In this document: piece after piece, positions 1-6,575 of the stretch | Position numbering within the stretch: the first letter of the stretch is position 1 | Layout of the letters: every line of letters starts with the position of its first letter | Assembly (NCBI GenBank): GCA_039810885.1 | Contig: JBDHXV010000059.1 | Coordinates: 1-13,197, forward strand | Direction of reading: 5' to 3' | Source of the DNA: BJGO01 sp039810885 | GTDB lineage: Bacteria; Bacteroidota; Bacteroidia; Chitinophagales; UBA10324 | DNA: 13,197 nucleotides | Position numbers and translations under genes: made by a program | The notes under the pieces: generated by a model | The model's input: the letters and a program-made list of their open reading frames with translations, nothing else | What the model was told of the DNA's origin: nothing | Databases searched by the model: none

Positions 1-339
1 ACGGCTGAAGATAAAGCAACAGGCCGCCCATACTCCTTCCGCTACATCGGATCTATGGTTGCAGATTTCCACCGTAATATGATACAAGGCGGTATTTATA
101 TGTATCCACCTACTACCAAGCAGCCCAAAGGAAAACTGCGCCTTTTGTTTGAGTGTAATCCTTTGGCATTTATTGCTGAACAAGCCGGCGGAAGTGCTAG
201 CAATGGAGAAATGCCTATACTCGATATAGAACCGACTGAACTCCACGAGCGCACTCCTGTTTACATTGGCTCTACCGATATGACAGAAAAGGTTGAGGAG
301 ATGTTGCGTAAAGCAAAAGTAGGTGAGGCGTTGCTTTAG
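1..339 (+). CDS. fbp: Fructose-1,6-bisphosphatase class 1, C-terminal part (5' end outside window)
   Basis: The open frame enters from the left edge in frame 1 and stops at 337-339, giving about 112 residues. It hydrolyses fructose-1,6-bisphosphate to fructose-6-phosphate, the committed step of gluconeogenesis, in the cytosol. The visible part carries C-terminal landmarks of the class 1 family: YIGSMVADFHRN, GGIYMYPPT, the GKLRLLFECNPLAFIAEQAGG segment that contributes substrate-binding Tyr/Lys and a metal-binding Glu in known enzymes, then ILDIEP and LHERTPVYIGS near the end. An internal ATG at 55 is not the start, because conserved sequence continues upstream of it (SFRYIGS). The C-terminus is intact. 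No clear terminator follows; a 5-bp stem around the stop codon has no T-run. The assignment is firm, although the N-terminal catalytic residues lie outside the window. Confidence 0.95.
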   Translation, partial: TAEDKATGRPYSFRYIGSMVADFHRNMIQGGIYMYPPTTKQPKGKLRLLFECNPLAFIAEQAGGSASNGEMPILDIEPTELHERTPVYIGSTDMTEKVEEMLRKAKVGEALL

Positions 340-523
340 CCAGCAATACACACGAAACAAACCGATAGCAAGCGTTGTGCATGTTATACTTGCATCGCTA
401 CAAGCGAGCATTTGTAAAGAGCGGCAGAGAATGAGTATAAAGCGAGATGAAGCCTTTGTCAATAAGCCTTAGTAATAAAAAACAAAGGAGTCAACAAAGG
501 CAGTTTGATTCTTAAAAAAGCAG

Positions 524-597
<74 letters not shown>

Positions 598-613
598 CTG
601 AAAAAGATTGACG

Positions 614-621
614 CAAAAATA
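614..621 (-). promoter_or_regulatory. Bacteroidota -7 promoter box for tRNA-Ala
   Basis: On the minus strand this reads TATTTTTG, a full match to the Bacteroidota -7 consensus TAnnTTTG. Transcription would start roughly 7 nt downstream, about 10 nt before the first tRNA base at 597, as expected for a tRNA promoter. No convincing TTG -33 element lies about 20 bp upstream, so the call rests on one box and its position. Confidence 0.45.
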
Positions 622-658
622 AGGATAGCAGGTATAAATGGAAATTTATTTAAGCGCA

Positions 659-1771
659 TTAACAAGAAGAGCTTTTTAAAAAACCGAGTATAGCTACAGC
701 AGCACGCTGCGAAGCACCCGGCCCTCCCAGAATCTGAATCAGCTCGTCATAATTATTCAGCATTTCTTCGCGATAAGTTCCGTTGTTCACAAGAAGAACT
801 AATTCTTGCATTAGATTTTTTTCTGTGAATTTATGTTGAATCAATTCTTTAATTATGAGCTTATCGGCAATTAGGTTCACTAATGATATGTACGGTATGC
901 GAATAAGTTGCTTGGCTGCAATATAAGTGAGTGCAGATGTTTTGTAACAACATACTTGAGGCACTTTAAATAAAGCCGTTTCCAAAGTAGCCGTGCCCGA
1001 GGTTACGAATGCAGCACGACTTACCGATAACAACTCATAGGTTTTATTACACAATACCTCAAGATGTTCAGTATTTATAGTTTGAATTTGTTGCAGGGTA
1101 CTCTCTAAACCTGCAATTACAAAATGGTAATCCGGAAACGCTTTACTAACGCGAATCATTTCGGGTAAACATTGTACGATTTCCTGATGGCGGCTACCTG
1201 GTAGCAGGGCTATAACTGGCTTATCGGCTTTGATTAATTTCTCTACTACCGCACGATCAAGCGAATGAGAGGTTATGGCATCAACAACAGGGTTTCCAAT
1301 GTAATGGGCGTCATAATGGTATTTTTTATAAAAAGCAGTCTCGAAGGGTAATATGCTTAGCATATAATCTACATTATCCCGAAGCGTTTTTGCGCGGGAA
1401 GAATGCCATGCCCACACTTTTGGGGAAATGTAATAAATGCTTTTTATCTTATGCTTGCGGGCAAACCGAGCTAATTGGATGTTGAATCCCGGATAATCCA
1501 CTAACACGATAGCATCGGGCTTTGACGAAAGGATGTCGTGTTTAACTTGTTGTAAAATCCTGCGCACACGAAATATATTTTTCAAAACCTCAGTCAGCCC
1601 CATAACGTTTAACTCTCGAATGTGAACGGTGCAGTCTAAGCCTTGTGCTATCATCTTATCGCCGCCAACACCTTTGAAGGAAATCTCAGCTTGTTGTTCG
1701 TATATAGCTTTCATCAAATTGGCAGCATGCAAATCGCCTGAAACTTCGCCTGCTACGATATACAACTTCAT
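659..1771 (-). CDS. lpxB: Lipid-A-disaccharide synthase
   Basis: A full-length (370 aa) GT19-family glycosyltransferase. LpxB condenses UDP-2,3-diacylglucosamine with lipid X to form the lipid A disaccharide at the cytoplasmic face of the inner membrane. Motifs in order are: GEVSGDLHAANLM at the N-terminus, GVGGDKM, LVDYPGFNIQLA, YYISPKVWAWHSSR, GNPVVD, LLPGSRHQEI, then the nucleotide-sugar-binding part VTSGTATLETALFKVPQVCCYKTS and IPYISLVNLIADKLIIKELIQ. The ATG (1771-1769) overlaps the TGA of the upstream small gene by one base (TGATG), so translational coupling is likely. It is the last gene of the surE / small membrane protein / lpxB unit. The gene implies an LPS-type outer membrane. No other lpx genes are in the window. 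Confidence 0.96.
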   Translation of the reverse strand: MKLYIVAGEVSGDLHAANLMKAIYEQQAEISFKGVGGDKMIAQGLDCTVHIRELNVMGLTEVLKNIFRVRRILQQVKHDILSSKPDAIVLVDYPGFNIQLARFARKHKIKSIYYISPKVWAWHSSRAKTLRDNVDYMLSILPFETAFYKKYHYDAHYIGNPVVDAITSHSLDRAVVEKLIKADKPVIALLPGSRHQEIVQCLPEMIRVSKAFPDYHFVIAGLESTLQQIQTINTEHLEVLCNKTYELLSVSRAAFVTSGTATLETALFKVPQVCCYKTSALTYIAAKQLIRIPYISLVNLIADKLIIKELIQHKFTEKNLMQELVLLVNNGTYREEMLNNYDELIQILGGPGASQRAAVAILGFLKSSSC

Positions 1772-2064
1772 CAGCGTATCAATTTCAAATAAACAATAAA
1801 AGCTCCGTAAAGAAAAGTAGCCAGAATAACGCCTCGTGCTGTTTCATAACGGTGCGACCAAATATTTAAAAAGAACACCGGTAGATTTATAATTAAACTA
1901 ATGCTGATGACACCGGCAAAAGTAGAAGGGCGCAACCATAGATATTGCAAAAAGGCGCTCAACGCTAAGGTGTCGTAAAACCAAAAAATATAAATTAAAG
2001 TGAAAGCGAGCATGGGAAATATCAACCCCAAGATCAAGCCGAATGCCGCATTGTTTCGTGTCAT
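1771..2064 (-). CDS. Small three-helix membrane protein between surE and lpxB
   Basis: I do not recognise a named family. From the ATG at 2064 the protein has 97 residues. Three hydrophobic stretches are visible: roughly residues 7-30 (FGLILGLIFPMLAFTLIYIF), 46-66 (TFAGVISISLIINLPVFFLNI) and 77-93 (GVILATFLYGAFIVYLK). It is therefore a predicted inner-membrane protein. A GTG at 2082 would extend it by six residues into surE. I prefer the ATG because it follows the surE stop by one base and avoids the overlap. Its own TGA overlaps the lpxB ATG. This packing suggests co-translation with both neighbours and possibly a role near lipid A synthesis or the envelope, but that rests on position alone. 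Confidence 0.8.
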   Translation of the reverse strand: MTRNNAAFGLILGLIFPMLAFTLIYIFWFYDTLALSAFLQYLWLRPSTFAGVISISLIINLPVFFLNIWSHRYETARGVILATFLYGAFIVYLKLIR

Positions 2065-2065
2065 T

Positions 2066-2845
2066 TTAAGAAAAGTAGGCACTTATTTGCGGAATGGCAT
2101 GATGTGCCGTTAAATCGAATTGTACAGGAACCACGCTGACAAAGCCGTTGCTAAGTGCCCATTCATCTGTATCTAAGCCATTGTCACGATTGATGAATTT
2201 TCCGGTGAGCCAATAATATTTCTCATGGTGCGGATCCATTCGTTCATCAAACTTCTCTTCGTATTTGGCAGAAGCCTGACGACAAACACGTATCCCTTTT
2301 ATTTGTGATACTTTCAAACGGGGGATATTCACATTCAATAAAGTGTTCTCTGGCAATCCCTTTTTCATCACTTGCTCACTGACCAGCGAAGCGTATTTTC
2401 TTGATGCGCTCATATCTGCACTGAATGAACTGTCAATTAATGAAAACCCAATGGCAGGAATCCCTTCAATAGAGGCTTCAACCGCGGCAGACATTGTGCC
2501 ACTGTATATAACACTGATAGAGCTGTTGGAGCCATGATTAATACCGGAGACACACAGATCAGGTTTACGATGCAAAATTTTATCCACAGCAAGTTTGACA
2601 CAATCTACCGGCGTTCCGCTGCATTGATACGTATCCACTCCCTTGAATAAATTAATTTTTGTTAATCGCAAAGGGTTGTGAATGGTAATAGCGTGCCCCA
2701 TTCCGGATTGCGGACTATCAGGGGCAACTACTACCACTGTTCCAAGGTGGCGCACACTTTCAACCAGAGCGGCAATGCCGGGTGCCGTTACGCCATCATC
2801 ATTCGTAACTAAAATGAGAGGCTTCGTTTTTTTCTTCGTTGTCAT
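2066..2845 (-). CDS. surE: 5'/3'-nucleotidase SurE
   Basis: 259 aa, the usual length for SurE. It is a divalent-metal-dependent phosphatase acting on nucleoside 5'- and 3'-monophosphates, sometimes on short polyphosphate. The N-terminal signature ILVTNDDGVTAPGI provides metal ligands Asp16 and Asp17. Ser47 in VAPDSPQSGMGHAIT and Asn103 in CVSGINHGSN are the other expected metal ligands. CSGTPVDCVKLA and YSGTMSAAVEA are further family blocks. A short Lys-rich leader (MTTKKKTK) precedes the fold, with no signal peptide, so the protein is cytosolic. The ATG at 2845 is the obvious start. It lies 71 bp downstream of the thioredoxin gene and one base before the small membrane protein gene, so it is probably in one operon with lpxB. 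Confidence 0.96.
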   Translation of the reverse strand: MTTKKKTKPLILVTNDDGVTAPGIAALVESVRHLGTVVVVAPDSPQSGMGHAITIHNPLRLTKINLFKGVDTYQCSGTPVDCVKLAVDKILHRKPDLCVSGINHGSNSSISVIYSGTMSAAVEASIEGIPAIGFSLIDSSFSADMSASRKYASLVSEQVMKKGLPENTLLNVNIPRLKVSQIKGIRVCRQASAKYEEKFDERMDPHHEKYYWLTGKFINRDNGLDTDEWALSNGFVSVVPVQFDLTAHHAIPQISAYFS

Positions 2846-2916
2846 TTTAACTTCAGAGATTCAATCACGCTCAAATATCTGTAATAATTCAAAATGAAAA
2901 CTTAAAGTAAAGCGGG

Positions 2917-3231
2917 TTATTTGCCTATGGCGGCGTTATGCTGTTGTATTATTTGTATCAGTTGCGTTGCGGCAATAACTCCGGACTGGCGCCATAGCGA
3001 CTTGCCGCTGCGGTATAGTATCAAAGTAGGTACCCCTTGAATTTGCATGGCGGAAGCGATAACGGGGTTTTTGTCCACATCAATTTTTATGATACGTACT
3101 TGTTCACCAAGCGTACTTTTTACTTGTTCTAATACTTGAGCCATCATTTTGCAGGGAGTACACCATACTGCAGAGAAATCAATTAAAGTAGGTATCTCGC
3201 TCTGTATTAAGGAATGAAAATTTGATTTCAT
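2917..3231 (-). CDS. Thioredoxin (WCTPCK active site)
   Basis: 104 aa, a complete single thioredoxin domain without signal peptide, so it is a cytosolic thiol-disulfide oxidoreductase. The active site is Trp23-Cys24-Thr-Pro-Cys27-Lys28. The cis-proline loop is GVPT with Pro68. The IDVDKNP strand-loop before it and the final strand (TLILYRSGKSLWRQSG) are as in classical thioredoxins. The residue between the first Cys and Pro is Thr rather than the usual Gly, which can shift redox potential or partner choice. It starts at a clean ATG and is first in the minus-strand cluster leading to surE and lpxB, though the 71-bp gap could hold a second promoter. It may be a secondary thioredoxin rather than the housekeeping TrxA, so no gene symbol is given. 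Confidence 0.92.
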   Translation of the reverse strand: MKSNFHSLIQSEIPTLIDFSAVWCTPCKMMAQVLEQVKSTLGEQVRIIKIDVDKNPVIASAMQIQGVPTLILYRSGKSLWRQSGVIAATQLIQIIQQHNAAIGK

Positions 3232-3382
3232 CTTTTTTATTTCTACATCAAAATACGCATGGAGATCTCATTGCATACAGTAACCGATGTTACACTAACG
3301 AATGGCTGACACACATTAGTCTATCGAATACAGCACTCATCACAAAGACATTAAAAAAAACTGTCGGTAGTTATGATATGAT

Positions 3383-3390
3383 TACATTTG
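3383..3390 (+). promoter_or_regulatory. Bacteroidota -7 promoter box upstream of PCMD/T9SS gene
   Basis: TACATTTG is a full match to TAnnTTTG, 24 bp upstream of the ATG at 3415. This would give a short 5' leader of roughly 15-20 nt. A clear TTG -33 element is not seen at the expected distance (an A-tract and CTG lie there). The box sits in the 183-bp divergent region between the thioredoxin and surface-protein genes, where a plus-strand promoter is needed. Confidence 0.45.
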
Positions 3391-3414
3391 TTGCTCTAAA
3401 AGCCTAACAAACAA

Positions 3415-4290
3415 ATGAAAAATCTTTTACTACTTACACTATCCCTTATCGCTGTAGCTTCTTATGCTCAAATACCCAACAATGGATTTGAAGCCTGGAT
3501 AACACCCAGCGGACAATCTTATGAGAACCCCAGCGGTTGGGGCACTTCAAACGATATAGGTACTCAATTACCAACCCCATTGGTGAATGTTACAAAAGAG
3601 ACTACTGACCCCGGTGCCGGTACGACCAGCATTCTAATGGAGACGAAGAATATTACCTTTACGAATGTAGCAGGAGTGGCATTAACCGGCGAAATCACTT
3701 ATTCTAATACTTTAAAATTCTCCGGTGGGTTCCCTTATAATACTCGTCCCGGTCAATTAACCGGTAAAATAAAGTATGCTCCGGCGAGTACCGACTCGTC
3801 TTTTATTTTAGCTGTGCTCTTCAAATGGAACACCACATTAAGCAAGCGTGACACCATTGCAACAGCAGTACTATCAACCGGTGCTATCAGCAGTTGGGGT
3901 ACATTCGGAGCATCATTTCATTATACCATGACTGAAAGCCCCGATTCTGCTTTAATCCTTCTTTCTTCCTCAAAAGGATTTCTAGGTCAGGCGGGTTCTA
4001 AACTTTGGATAGATGATTTAGTATTTCAATATGGGGCAGGCACCGAAGACATCAATAAGCCTTCATTAACCGTGTTTCCGAACCCTGCGCAGAGCACACT
4101 TTATTTTAATGCTATACCCGGACAATATCAAGCAGCAAATATTTACAGCTATACCGGTATATTAATGCTTACTACTAAATTACAAGGTAATAACATTGAT
4201 ATTAGCACGCTGCCCAATGGGTCATATATCTTAACCACAGAAGATAGATCGGGCAATATCATCAGAACTATGTTTAACGTGTTCAGATAA
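3415..4290 (+). CDS. Secreted PCMD-like domain protein with T9SS type A sorting domain
   Basis: 291 aa. Residues 1-18 form a type I signal peptide (hydrophobic core, cleavage near SYA-Q). Residues about 22-210 resemble the Bacteroidota PCMD family (putative carbohydrate metabolism domain, a jelly-roll-like fold). Signs of this are the opening NGFEAW and PSGWGTSN, a central GKIKYAP, SSWGTFGASFHYTM, and the closing GSKLWIDDLVFQYG. Residues about 215-291 are a T9SS type A C-terminal domain, starting with LTVFPNPAQSTLYF and ending in short beta-strands (GSYILTTEDRSG, IIRTMFNVFR). The protein is predicted to cross the outer membrane by type IX secretion and be surface-attached or released. No glycosidase catalytic motif is recognised and the substrate is unknown. 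It has its own promoter-like box upstream and a strong terminator 22 bp downstream, so it is probably monocistronic. Confidence 0.88.
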   Translation: MKNLLLLTLSLIAVASYAQIPNNGFEAWITPSGQSYENPSGWGTSNDIGTQLPTPLVNVTKETTDPGAGTTSILMETKNITFTNVAGVALTGEITYSNTLKFSGGFPYNTRPGQLTGKIKYAPASTDSSFILAVLFKWNTTLSKRDTIATAVLSTGAISSWGTFGASFHYTMTESPDSALILLSSSKGFLGQAGSKLWIDDLVFQYGAGTEDINKPSLTVFPNPAQSTLYFNAIPGQYQAANIYSYTGILMLTTKLQGNNIDISTLPNGSYILTTEDRSGNIIRTMFNVFR

Positions 4291-4311
4291 TCAAATCATT
4301 CCTCGTTATAT

Positions 4312-4338
4312 AAAGCCGAAGAAATCTTCGGCTTTTTT
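4312..4338 (+). terminator. Rho-independent terminator after PCMD/T9SS gene
   Basis: Perfect inverted repeat AAGCCGAAGA / TCTTCGGCTT around an AA centre (about 9 pairs with a 4-base loop), followed by a run of T from 4333 onward. It begins 22 bp after the stop codon at 4290. It separates the T9SS protein gene from the downstream PepSY-like gene. Confidence 0.9.
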
Positions 4339-4410
4339 ATTTTTTCAAACCACGAGATAAATTCGGCAGAATATTTGAATAATTTGGACGTTCAAAATCA
4401 AACCATAAAC

Positions 4411-4863
4411 ATGCGCACCTTACCAATACTTTATTCGCTTGTAGCTGTTGTTCTGCTAAGCGGAAACATTTATGCTCAAACCTTAGCTCCTGAGTCCGTT
4501 CCGGCTGCTGTTAAGACAAAATTTAATGAGAAGTTCCCCGGTGCCATAATGCCACAATGGAAACAGGAAGCTCCGGGCTTTGTTGATGTCAGTTTTACTT
4601 TCGAAAAGAAGAAGTATAATGCCACCTTTGCGGGCTACGGCGACTGGGTAAGCACCACGCAGTATATGAAGCCCGAAGAATTACCCCTTACAATAAAAGA
4701 ATATCTCTTTAAAGAATATCCCAAAGGGAAAACGACGAGCGCCGGACTAACAGAGACTAAGAAAGAAAAGACCTATGAAGTAACAGTAAAGAACGCCGGC
4801 CAAAGCATGGAATTGGTATTTGATCTTGATGGAAAATTAAAATTGAAAGAAAAAGTAGAATAA
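4411..4863 (+). CDS. Periplasmic PepSY-like (PF11396-type) protein
   Basis: 150 aa from the ATG at 4411. An upstream in-frame TTG at 4375 would put 12 polar residues before the signal peptide, so it is rejected. Residues 1-22 are a signal peptide (LYSLVAVVLLSGNIYA-Q). The remainder looks like two PepSY-like units. The first is SVPAAVKTKFNEKFPGA...W followed by VDVSFTFEKKKYNATFAGYGDW. The second is LPLTIKEYLFKEYPKGK followed by KTYEVTVKNAGQSMELVFDLDGKL. Such small secreted proteins are common in Bacteroidota; a binding or inhibitory function is assumed but not established. The gene lies downstream of a terminator, so it needs its own promoter in the 4339-4410 gap; I see no exact TAnnTTTG there. 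Its stop is four bases from the stop of the convergent thioesterase gene. Confidence 0.85.
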   Translation: MRTLPILYSLVAVVLLSGNIYAQTLAPESVPAAVKTKFNEKFPGAIMPQWKQEAPGFVDVSFTFEKKKYNATFAGYGDWVSTTQYMKPEELPLTIKEYLFKEYPKGKTTSAGLTETKKEKTYEVTVKNAGQSMELVFDLDGKLKLKEKVE

Positions 4864-4876
4864 GAAATTATTTCTT
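4862..4876. terminator. Small palindrome at convergent stop codons
   Basis: AAGAAA-TTA-TTTCTT is a 6-bp inverted repeat with a 3-base loop, spanning the TAA of the PepSY-like gene (4861-4863) and the TAA of the thioesterase gene (4870-4868, minus). It is followed by TT on the plus strand. The stem is nearly all A/T and short, so it would be weak. It may serve as a minimal bidirectional transcription end where there is no room for a normal terminator, or may be chance in AT-rich sequence. Confidence 0.3.
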
Positions 4877-5314
4877 TTCCCGCTTCAAAATGGCGTTCGT
4901 CATTCGACTCACGCAACTTAGCTTTCCCTCATCATCATAAATTTTTACTTCCCAGACCTGAGTACTTCTGCCCAGATGCAACGGAGTAGTAACTCCATGA
5001 ATGTGCCCTCCTCGAACAGCTCGCAGATAGTTTGCATTAATGTCGAGACCCACGCAATTAAATTTATCAAGATCGATACAAAGTACAGAGCCTATACTCC
5101 CTAAGGATTCAGCTAATACGATGTTGGCACCGCCGTGCAACAGCCCATGGGGTTGTTTGGTTCGCTCGTTCACAGGCATGGAAGCTTTGATATAGTCGGC
5201 TCCAATTTCAGTAAAATAGACTCCGCAAAAACTTTGCATACTATTTTCATGCATGCGGTTTAACTCTTCGGGAGTGTATTTTTTAAACCAGAGTTCTTTC
5301 TTCTTTTCGTTCAT
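4868..5314 (-). CDS. Hotdog-fold acyl-CoA thioesterase (MenI/YdiI type)
   Basis: 148 aa from the ATG at 5314. A TTG at 5395 would add 27 unconserved residues and is rejected. The sequence closely follows the E. coli YdiI (MenI, 1,4-dihydroxy-2-naphthoyl-CoA hydrolase) and EntH pattern: MPVNERTKQPHGLLHGGANIVLAESLGS, then LDINANYLRAVRGGHIHG, PLHLGRSTQVWEVKIYDDEGKL and SRMTNAIL. The catalytic set is in place with YdiI spacing: Gln54, His60 and Glu69 (Q48/H54/E63 in YdiI). It is predicted to be a cytosolic homotetramer hydrolysing aromatic acyl-CoA, possibly the thioesterase step of menaquinone synthesis. No men genes are nearby. It is divergent from the homogentisate dioxygenase gene, with 91 bp between starts. 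A PaaI-like role with aromatic CoA intermediates is an alternative. Confidence 0.88.
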   Translation of the reverse strand: MNEKKKELWFKKYTPEELNRMHENSMQSFCGVYFTEIGADYIKASMPVNERTKQPHGLLHGGANIVLAESLGSIGSVLCIDLDKFNCVGLDINANYLRAVRGGHIHGVTTPLHLGRSTQVWEVKIYDDEGKLSCVSRMTNAILKREKK

Positions 5315-5405
5315 AGGCTTGCAAATATGAAGAGATAATTTTACTGATGTTTGATAATTATTTAATTTTTCACAACGTACATTTACGCAACTCAAAAAGA
5401 CATTT

Positions 5406-6563
5406 ATGCCATTTTATCACAAACTGGGGAAGATTCCACCCAAACGTCATACTCAATTTCGTAAACCCGATGGCGGTCTCTATCAGGAGCAGCTATTCAG
5501 CACGGAAGGATTCTCGAGCACCTATTCTACATTATATCATACCTATCCGCCAACGGTTATTGCAGAAGCGAGGGAGCCGTTTGATGTATCGCCACGTATT
5601 GCGGTGCATAAGCACATGAAACCTCGGTGTCTGAAAAGCTTCTTAACCCTGCCGATAGATGATTATTTGAATAGCCGTACTCCGCTAATGGTTAATAATG
5701 ACTGTAGCGTTTCTGTTGCAGCGCCTAGGGAATCTGTAACGGATTATTTTGTAAAAAATGCCGATGCCGATGAAATGATTTTTATACACGAAGGATCGGG
5801 CACGTTGAAAACCATGTATGGCAATCTTGATTTTGAAAATGGAGATTATTTAATAATTCCACGGGGCACGATTTATCAAATGCATTTTAATAATGAGCAT
5901 AATCGCTTGCTCATTGTTGAAAGTTATAGCCCTATAGAAACACCAACCCGTTATCGAAATGAATACGGCCAACTACTGGAACATAGCCCTTTCTGCGAGC
6001 GTGATATTAAAGTACCTACATTGCTTGAAACACATGATGAAAAGGGTGAGTTTTTAATGTACATCAAAAAGCAAAACATGATGTATCCGTATGTTTATAG
6101 CTATCATCCATTTGATGTGATTGGCTGGGACGGCTATAATTATGCATACGCTTTCTCCATTCACAATTTTGAACCCATAACAGGTCGCATTCATTTACCG
6201 CCACCGATTCATCAAACATTTCAGGCACAGGGCTTAGTAATCTGCTCGTTTGTTCCAAGGATGTATGATTACCATCCGTTGGCCATACCTGCTCCATATC
6301 ATCACAGCAATGTAGATAGCGATGAGGTGCTTTACTATGTAGATGGAGATTTTATGAGCCGTAAACATGTCGAGCGCGGTATGTTTACTTTACATCCTGC
6401 AGGTATTACCCACGGGCCTCAACCCGGAGCCATTGAAAGAAGTATAGGTGCAAAAGAGACAAAAGAATTAGCTGTCATGATTGATACTTTCCGCCCCTTA
6501 ATGCTTACGGAAGATGCCATAAAAATAGAGGATCCTGAGTATCATCTCAGTTGGAAGATATAG
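5406..6563 (+). CDS. hmgA: Homogentisate 1,2-dioxygenase
   Basis: 385 aa, cytosolic, cupin-fold, non-haem Fe(II). It opens the ring of homogentisate to maleylacetoacetate in tyrosine/phenylalanine breakdown. The opening MPFYHKLGKIPPKRHTQFRKPDGGLYQEQLFSTEGFSS is typical of the shorter Bacteroidota-type enzyme (human enzyme about 445 aa). A cupin block (FIHEGSGTLKTMYGNLDFENGDYLIIPRGT) marks the N-terminal half. In the C-terminal half, PYHHSNVDSDEVLYYVDGDF gives His300 and Glu307, and LHPAGITHGPQPG gives His330 and His336. By spacing, the latter two match human His365 and the iron ligand His371, so His300/Glu307/His336 are the likely Fe ligands. A near-consensus -7 box TACATTTA (5378-5385) lies in the divergent region. 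Fumarylacetoacetase and 4-hydroxyphenylpyruvate dioxygenase genes are not in the window. Confidence 0.93.
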   Translation: MPFYHKLGKIPPKRHTQFRKPDGGLYQEQLFSTEGFSSTYSTLYHTYPPTVIAEAREPFDVSPRIAVHKHMKPRCLKSFLTLPIDDYLNSRTPLMVNNDCSVSVAAPRESVTDYFVKNADADEMIFIHEGSGTLKTMYGNLDFENGDYLIIPRGTIYQMHFNNEHNRLLIVESYSPIETPTRYRNEYGQLLEHSPFCERDIKVPTLLETHDEKGEFLMYIKKQNMMYPYVYSYHPFDVIGWDGYNYAYAFSIHNFEPITGRIHLPPPIHQTFQAQGLVICSFVPRMYDYHPLAIPAPYHHSNVDSDEVLYYVDGDFMSRKHVERGMFTLHPAGITHGPQPGAIERSIGAKETKELAVMIDTFRPLMLTEDAIKIEDPEYHLSWKI

Positions 6564-6575
6564 ATTTGTAGCGCT

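Noticed and set aside
331..346. TTGCT/AGCAA stem at the fbp stop codon as a terminator
   Set aside because: Only five pairs, partly inside the coding sequence, and no following T-tract.
452..501. Inverted repeat GCCTTTGT (452-459) / ACAAAGGC (494-501) with a 34-base loop between fbp and the tRNA
   Set aside because: Eight pairs with a long loop, no T-run and no gene-end position. It is likely chance and not supported as a terminator or regulatory RNA.
2064..2082. GTG at 2082 as the start of the small membrane protein
   Set aside because: It would overlap surE by 17 bp, and the six added residues show no sign of being needed. The ATG at 2064 directly after the surE stop is simpler.
2343..2897. 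Plus-strand ORFs opposite surE (2343-2537 and 2682-2897)
   Set aside because: They are shadow frames antisense to a clearly conserved surE.
3222..3407. Small plus-strand ORF (61 codons) in the thioredoxin/PCMD divergent gap
   Set aside because: It has a TTG start overlapping the thioredoxin start region, no ribosome binding site and no recognisable protein features. It also covers the predicted promoter box at 3383-3390.
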